This document shows, piece after piece, positions 57,418 to 64,000 of a DNA stretch of 64,000 nt. A model generated the notes under the pieces. That model was not told where the DNA came from. It ran no database searches and saw nothing but the letters and a program-made list of their open reading frames with translations. Positions within the stretch are counted from its first letter, which is position 1. Each line of letters begins with the position of its first letter. This DNA is from Thozetella sp. PMI_491 (Eukaryota > Ascomycota > Sordariomycetes > Chaetosphaeriales > Chaetosphaeriaceae), in assembly GCA_021432635.1 (NCBI GenBank), contig MU270056.1, positions 239,656 through 303,655 on the forward strand. The letters are read 5' to 3'. The position numbers were made by a program, and so were the translations under genes.

Positions 57418-58236
57418 AGTGCGGAAGGCTGCTGTTGGTTTTCCTCCCAGATCGGACGTTGGCAACGAACGGGGCGGGTACGTTGAAAGGGGGGAAGAGT
57501 GACGAGAGCTTCGGTGAGCTGCCGCCGCTATGAACCGTAAGCTGCCTGGAGCTTATGACGCAGGTACGATGACACGGACCAACAGCTTCCATTGGGTTTG
57601 GCGGGTGGCTGGGCGGTGGCATGCAGCGGGCTTGTGACGTGCACGCCGCCTTATGTAAGCCAAACCTCCTGACCCCGCGAAGCCCCCTTGCCTCGGCTGT
57701 ATCCTTAGTTACTCTAGGTAGTTATTGGGTAATTAGTTAGTATGGGCGGACAAAGCTTCAGGGCGTGGTAAGCCCTGTAAATACTCCGTAACGCGTAGAA
57801 CATCGCTGGTTCAAACGGATACGGAGGCAGCATCCGCCGCATTCTTTGCAGCGGGCCAAAGTGCAATGGGTGGATATTGGAACCAGCGATTCAAAGCTAT
57901 CACTATGCATAACTGTTTGGTCTGTAGCTCCTGAAAAAGCATCCTTTTCGGATCCTCGATGTGCGGCGCACACGGCCCGCTCCCATCTATGGTGAAGGAC
58001 CTCGCCCAGTCTGAAGGCCGCCCAGGTATATATTTCATAGGGCTGTACAGGGCCATCCGAGACAAGGGCAAACAAGGTCCAGTATGAGCAAACCACCATA
58101 TCCAAACGCCATTCCCATATCTATAAGTCCACTGCGGTCGGTGTGCTGCATTGGGCAGAGCACACTCGCGCTTGGTCACCTGGCCGACGCTCATATACAA
58201 TCTAACAACCTAAAAAGTCGCGCCTGTCGCTTTAGT
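57418..58236. other. Intergenic spacer
   Basis: Promoter side of the phosphoesterase and 3' flank of the thioesterase. No gene was recognised. Confidence 0.6.
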
Positions 58237-59490
58237 CTAAATCTTGGCCTTTCCACGATCCTTAACATGGTCCTTATTCTTGAGACGCACGATGCCCTAT
58301 GCCAGTTAGTGCCGGAGCGCAAGGCCGCACGCGACAGAAGAACTAGACCGCTCCCAAAAGGGATGAAAGGAGAGACGAAGGGGGTGAAAAGGGCTGCAGA
58401 ATCAAAACTCACCTCTTGGACACAGGTTGCCAGCAGAGTGCCGTCTTTGGCAAAGATACGTTGCGTCACGACACCGCGCCCTTCGCCGGACCAGGGGCTC
58501 TCCATCTCGGTGAACATCCACTCGTCGGCCTGCACACGCTTGGGCTCATGGAAGTAGATAGAGTGGTCCAGGCTGACCATCATGCCCACCTCGGGCCGCC
58601 CCCGGAGTTCGTTCGGGTCGCTGCCCATGCCCTCCCATTCGTTGAGGCGGCGGATGTACTCCCGCACCTCGGGCTCGAGCTTATCGATCTCGTCGACACC
58701 GAACTGGAATCGCCACAGCCGGTGGATCCGCGCGATGGTGCCGATGAAGTAGCTGTCCGAGACGTAGGCCAGCGCGTTCAAGTGCGCCTGGTGGCCGCCC
58801 GTGATCTTGCCACGCGCCCGCAGCCACTGCCGCGCCTTCTTGTCGTACGGGTGCGGGCTGTTCTTGTTGAGCACCTCGATGCGGAAGTTCTGGAACGGGC
58901 CGCTCTGGCCGGGCACCCCCGGCTCCTCGTCAAAGTCCTCGGGCGGCGGCTGGAGCGGCTGGCCGTCCTGGCCCAGGGGCATCGGCGCCGCATGCCGCAC
59001 GACGTTGTCGGCCGCGCCGCCGGACCCCTCGCGCACGAACGAGATGGTTGTGGTGAAGATGGCCCGGCCCTTCTGGCGCGCCTGCACCGTACGCGTGGCG
59101 AACGACCGCCCGTCGCGCACCCGCTCGACGTGGAAGAGGATGGGCATCTCGTCCGAGCCGGCGAGCAGGAAGTAGCAGTGGCAGCTGTGCACGATGAAGT
59201 CGTCCGGGATGGTCTTTTGCGCCGACGCCACGCACATGGCGATGACGGCGCCGCCGTAGATTCCGCGCGCCCCGGGAGGCTGCCATGGCTGGCGCGTGTT
59301 GGTGAAGATGTCCTATGCGTGTGTCAGCGGGGCCCGGCCCCGAAACTTGGGTGCATGGGCGAGGGGAATGGGACGGAGGGTTACGCACTTTGCCAAGGAC
59401 CGCCAGCTCCGTCACCTCTAGGACATTCTCAATGGGCGCCTTGTTTGGGTCCGGCGGCGGCGGCCGAAGGAGTGTTGTCCGTTCGCTCAT
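58237..59490 (-). CDS. Peroxisomal acyl-CoA thioesterase II (TesB/ACOT8 family)
   Basis: Three exons, 59490-59389, 59312-58413 and 58296-58237, giving 353 residues. The enzyme hydrolyses acyl-CoA to free fatty acid and CoA, and in fungi works with peroxisomal beta-oxidation. Two hot-dog domains are seen: the first with DIFTNTRQPWQPPG and VHSCHCYFLLAGS, then RDGRSFATRTVQARQKGRAI; the second with MMVSLDHSIYFHEP, where Asp of LDHS matches the TesB catalytic Asp, and ATCVQEGIVR, where Gln fits the catalytic Gln. The third exon is only 19 codons and supplies the end GKAKI. Ala-Lys-Ile is a known fungal variant of the peroxisomal targeting signal type 1, so the last intron decides targeting: without it the protein would end elsewhere. 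Introns open GTGCGT and GTGAGT and close CATAG in both cases, with CTGAC and CTAAC branch sites. Confidence 0.93.
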
Positions 59491-60889
59491 GATTGATTGA
59501 GAAGTTGCAATTGCAGTTGCAGTTGCGTCGGGGAGTGCAGACTCGGCCCGTCGGGGGCTCCTGGCCTAGTCGAGTCGAGATCTGGGCGGATCGCGTTTCT
59601 TGCAACGTCAGAGCGCGACCCCAGGTGCCGTCCACGAACGACTGGATGCTGGCAAACTTGAGGAGAGAAAATGTATACGGCAGCGGGCGAGGTTTTATCT
59701 GTCGGGGCGCCGGGACGACGTCGTCTTTTTGGCCTCTAATATACGCCCTTATGTAAATGGAGTCGGTTGACTCGAATTGCCGAGGCTCGGCCAGCTTTGG
59801 CCAAGAGCTCTCTCTGGCTCCCTTATGCGGTGGAGCCATCTGCTGAGAGTCCATGTGGTAAAGTGGTGGAGCCCTCCCGTACCCTTGGACCTAGGATCGA
59901 CCCCTTTGGTCCACCGCTCAGCCAATCAGTCGCATGGGCTCCGCCGCAGCGCTGGTCAGCACCCAAATCCTAAAAGGCGGATCCGTCTCTATAGGAAATC
60001 ACTGAGCTGGCTGCTGGTCCACCATTGCTTCCCGTTCCTGGCACAACATCGGGTGCTGATGCTCTCTACTCGCCAATCTAAACTATCTTCATGCAACGGA
60101 GTCTGCCCACCCAAAAGCTCGACATTTCTGGCGTCCCTTACTGACAGACTCGTCAGTCAGCTCCTACTTTAGGTCCCACCACCTGTAAGCCCGGGTTGCG
60201 AGCTCTACAGAGTACCTATCATGCACCGGCCATAAGGTCCCAATGGTATGCTGGAAGCCGGCAAGCTAAAAGAGACCGATTAAGTGAAGGGATTCGTCCG
60301 CCAAGCTGCTGTGCTTGATTTGGCCGGCCTTGAGCGAAGTGATGTCTACTTCGCACATAGCAGAGCTTCGTCACGTCCTATGACGCAATTATGAACAGAG
60401 CATATGGGATGAGATGTCGCGGCTGGCAACAGCACTGCCGACCCAGGCATTCCGGCTGAACCCGTTGTTGGTCTAGTAGTCGCTTGTGATTGTCTGACTA
60501 ACCCTCTGAGCGGCAGTAGCGCCGTTCCTGCGGACCGCCACGATGGCCTGGTCGGTGTGTCCGCAGGGAGCAAGTCGTCCATAGGCAATCTCACGTGTTA
60601 TAGTTGTGTATATACCTTACCTCGGCGCTGTCTGGCATCGAGTGTTGGGTCGTGCTCACCCGAGTTCAGGTGGATAGATTCTCTAGAGTTTAATATGGAG
60701 CTGGGCTAGCTAATAGGTAGGGCGAGGGAAGCGAAAAGGGCGCACATCTTGTGTCTGTACGCACTGTGAAACACCTATGCAAGTAGTAGGTCTAGTGTCA
60801 ACACATCACAGGTTTTGTCTCGAGGGGGCTCGTAGGGCCTGCGCCCACAAACCCCTCATCCTCCCCCACGTTCTCTCTTCTTCGCCTCT
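59491..60889. other. Intergenic spacer
   Basis: About 1.4 kb of thioesterase promoter and 3' flank of the oxysterol-binding protein gene. A short TTGCAG/TTGCAA repeat lies just upstream of the thioesterase ATG. No gene was recognised. Confidence 0.55.
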
Positions 60890-63800
60890 TTATTCTTCTC
60901 CCGAATTCGAGAAAATCGGCTCCAGCCCGTCCCACCGATGCGGGTCGCCTTCCGGCCCGCCCTTGGCCCTCTGGGTCCAGTACTTGCCGTTGAACTTCCA
61001 GTACGACTCGCCCGTAATCGGGCACTTGGCCTTGCTGAACCATGCCGGCACAAACTCGTCGCCCCGGGCCTCGCGGTCCCGACGCCGGGCGCGCTGCTCC
61101 TGCTCCAGCCTGTTCTTCTCTGTTGCGGCGAGGTCGTACTCGCCCTCCTCCATCGCCCGCTGGTCGGGCCGCAGTCGCGAGTCGGTCGGGGCGATCCACT
61201 GTCGCAGGTTGTCATCGATGTGGTTGAAGGTCACCACGAACGGCGTCAGGTTGAAAGGAATACCCGCCGGTCGCGGGTTCGCCTGCCAGATCAGGAACGC
61301 CCGGTTCTGGTCCGTGATGCTGCCGCGGTGCACCGACTCGTTGTCCGCAGGTTCCTCGACCGTGGCCTCGTAGCCCGGTGTGAGGCGAGCGTAGAGCTTG
61401 GAGTTCCACCGGCCGCCCATGCTCACACGCACGCGGCCTTCGGCGTCGACGATCTTGCCGGTGATTTGGTACGCACTCGACGCCTTCCAGCCGCGCGGCT
61501 TGAATTCGATGTGGCACACCTCGCCCGTCGTCCAGTTCTTGATCACCATGGGGCCGTAGTTGTCGACAACTGGGTTGCCCGTTATGATGCCCACGACTGA
61601 CGATGTGACCTTCTTCCACGTGTAAAAGTCCTCCTTGCCGCCGGCGGTAGGCCTGAGCTTGAGGAACCACGTCCCGAGCGGGTTGATGTCAAAGGATCTC
61701 CCATAAAACTTTGATTTGACAGCCGATTCTCCATAGTACGTCCACTTCGGCGAATCAGCCCACGCCGCACCGACCGGCGGGTGGTGGCTAACTTGCTCCA
61801 CGAAGAAGCGATAGTTCTTATCCGGCCGGACGTACTCGAACGTCTCGCCCAACAAGGGGTTGAAGGGCTTGGCGACACGTCCAATTGTTGAGGCGTACTC
61901 GCTAGCAGCGAACGCTGCGACGTAGACCAACCGTTCTATCGAGTCCGTCCGGTCTGCCGCAAGGTCCAGTAGATCTGCATACTCCATGTCTTCTCCGCAT
62001 CGGTAGAGGAGCGATGTCGGCTCGTTGAAAGATACTGGTAGCGTCATCTTGGTCATGTCTTTTCCTATCATAGATTTCAAGATGCCCTAAATTTATTAGC
62101 CTAAGAAGGGAGGAAGGGCAGGTCCTAGTGCTTACCCAGAGTGAGATCTTGGGCCGGTCGTCAGCGTCCATCTTCAGCCTCTTGCGGATGCCGTTCTCGT
62201 AGCCATGGAACGAGCTGCTGATGTCGTAGGCGTCTGAAACCACCAAGGCCTTGCCGCCCTGGGATGCGGCGATATCCGACGGGGGCATAGGAGCCACTTC
62301 GACCTCGCCGGCGTCAACGGCGTCGAAGAATTCCTCCTCGTCCGATTCTGAATCTGACAAGTCGGCGGCCTTCGCCAGGGCGGTTTGCCGGCGCGTGGAG
62401 CTTGCCGCACCCGGCGACTTCGGTCCCTCAGCGAACTCGTCGGCCGCGGATGCTGCAGCAGTCGCCGCGGCGGCGGCGACGTAGCTGCTCCCCGGCCGAC
62501 TATCATCGACAATGCCACCTTCAATTACGTCCTTCAAAATGCGCTTCGCCGCTCTCCGCTTCTCCTCGGCCTCGCCGACGCGTGCCTCAAGCGCTTCGTG
62601 CTCCTTTGCGACCTGAGCCATGCTCTCCTCCCACATCCTCCGCATATCGCTTTCTCGGTCGAGCCGATATTGCCAGTAGGCATCGCGGTCCTTAGAGATG
62701 CGCAAGAGATCTCCGATGAGACCTGTGAGAGACCGGACGGCCGAGTCGTATGTCCCGAGGGCTTGCGACACTTTCTGGTCCGACAGGGTCAGACTCGGGT
62801 TCCTCGTGGCCTCGAGGATCAGGGCCGAGTTGACGTGGGCGATAGTGTCGAGCTGCAGCTTGGCCGACTGCGCCGTGATATTGAAGGCGTCCTTACCCGC
62901 CGCCGGCGCCTCGTGGCCGCTCGACCCGTCGCCGTACTCCTCATCGTCGTCATCCAATGCAACGCCGTTCGCGCCGGCGTCAGTGCCCGCGTCGACGAAC
63001 TCGTCGTCCTCGACGCTCCCGGTGGTGCTAGCCCCAGCAAGGGAGGCTTTGTTGGTACTCTTGGCTGAGGAATGCATACGGGAGAGCTGGAAGCTGCTTC
63101 GCTTGGGTTCGGCGAGGCTGGCGTTCTCGCTCCCGGGCTCCGAGTGGCCCTGCGAGTGCTCTACGATGGCCTGCTTCAGCAGCTCGGCGCTCCGGGCCCG
63201 CTGCTTATCCTCCTCCTTGGCCTGATCCTTGGTCCACTGGATCGAGTTGTTCAGGGCCCAGAACCATCGCTTCGCTTCGACCTCGTGGTTGGCCTTGAGG
63301 GTGTATTTGACTGACGACTTGCCGATAATCTCGAACTTGGTCTTCTCGTCAGCACTCATGTGAAGCTTAGCGATGCGCATGTTAATGGCGCCGCGGCAGG
63401 CTGATCCCGAGTCGTCCTGGTGTTTGTAGTAGCTAAGGACCCCGTCTTCCAGGACGAACCAACGGAGCTGGTAGCCCTTCCTGTAGTTGGTCCACTTTTT
63501 AAGGTAGCCTTTCATCTCGCGGGCTTCCTTGCCGGCAAGGGGGTCGCCAGGTGTGGACGAGGTTGCGCCCTGCAGAGTGGAACCTAGAACGGCCTTCTCC
63601 TGAATGCCTCTCTGCGCTGCCACAGCGGCGGGCGACCTCTTGAGCATGGCCCTAGTGACGTCGTCCTTCGTCACATCCTGCGGCAGCTTTCCCTTACGAT
63701 CACGGTGGAATGGATCCGCGCCATGGAGCAGGAGGACCTGGATAAGCTTGGTGTTCTTGCGGCGGGCGGCTTCGTGGAGTAGGGTGCCTCCGGACTCCAC

Positions 63801-63998
63801 CGTGACCGGCTCCGAGGCGAACTCGGTGCTGTTGATGTCCAGGATGGTCTTGAAGCGCGGCTCCTCCAGAACCTGCTCTAGGGTCTTGAAATCGCCGCGT
63901 AGAATGAGCTCCTGCACCTGCCGGACTTTGTCGTCGGTGAAGAGGGACCGCGAGAGCTGCAGCTGCTGGAAGATGTCCGGGTTGCGGGCGAGATCGAT
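60890..63998 (-). CDS. Oxysterol-binding protein (Osh1/Swh1 type), N-terminus cut by window edge
   Basis: Two exons lie inside the window: 63998-62136, open to the right edge, and 62086-60890. The 49-nt intron runs from GTAAGC to TTTAG. About 1019 residues are visible; the start is beyond 64000. Osh1-type proteins carry sterol or PI4P between ER contact sites and other membranes. Domains in order: ankyrin repeats (GGTLLHEAARRKN, LLLHGADP), a PH domain starting EMKGYLKKWTNYRKGYQLRW, a long disordered linker, a coiled-coil region, an acidic FFAT motif (DEEEFFDAVD) that would bind ER VAP proteins, and the ORD sterol domain with the signature EQVSHHPPV. The ORD also shows PFNPLLGETFEY. The C-terminus carries a basic helix and the ending WDGLEPIFSN. 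The family call is very secure. The gene runs off the right end, so its promoter and start are not seen. Confidence 0.95.
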
Positions 63999-64000
63999 GG

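Overview
This window is nuclear DNA of a filamentous ascomycete (Pezizomycotina), most likely a Sordariomycete. The strongest clue is a gene for HEX1, the Woronin-body core protein found only in Pezizomycotina. Supporting signs are GC-rich coding sequence, many short introns with CTAAC/CTGAC-like branch points and YAG acceptors, and fungal families such as Pal1, DUF2434, HsbA and DUF8035. No rRNA, tRNA, transposon or CRISPR array was recognised.

Layout. 1-14.7 kb holds no convincing complete protein gene. On the minus strand between 3.4 and 1.6 kb there is a chain of well-formed introns around tiny exons, ending in a short ATG-led coding start. This looks like the multi-exon 5' leader of a gene that continues off the left edge. 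14.7-21.5 kb (all minus) carries a small conserved-looking protein, a secreted coiled-coil protein and a large DUF8035 protein with an Arg-Asp repeat tail. 26.2-30.1 kb (minus) carries a seven-exon bleomycin hydrolase and HEX1 with a long 5' leader. 34.5-37.7 kb (plus) is Rqc2/Tae2 (NEMF). 38.4-42.96 kb (minus) holds a degenerate RecA-like protein and Pal1. 44.8-47.2 kb (minus) holds a five-exon SDR and an HsbA-type secreted protein. 50.1-51.3 kb (plus) is a DUF2434 membrane protein. 52.0-63.998 kb (minus) holds a secreted FAD-linked oxidase, a secreted metallophosphoesterase, a peroxisomal acyl-CoA thioesterase and an oxysterol-binding protein cut by the right edge.

The genes do not form a cluster or operon-like unit; they are ordinary single-copy fungal genes, mostly housekeeping, separated by spacers that often exceed 1 kb. 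Functional links are loose: HEX1 and the thioesterase are peroxisome-targeted, Rqc2 serves ribosome quality control, Pal1 and HEX1 serve hyphal morphology and integrity, and three or four proteins are secreted.

Most interesting signals: (1) a 232-codon open frame without any ATG that splices in frame onto HEX1, inside an approximately 1.4 kb leader free of ATG, which suggests a non-AUG-initiated long isoform; (2) two GC-AG introns and a 25-nt micro-exon in the bleomycin hydrolase gene; (3) the spliced, upstream-ORF-bearing leader at the left end. All intron positions are read by eye from splice motifs and frame, not from transcript data.
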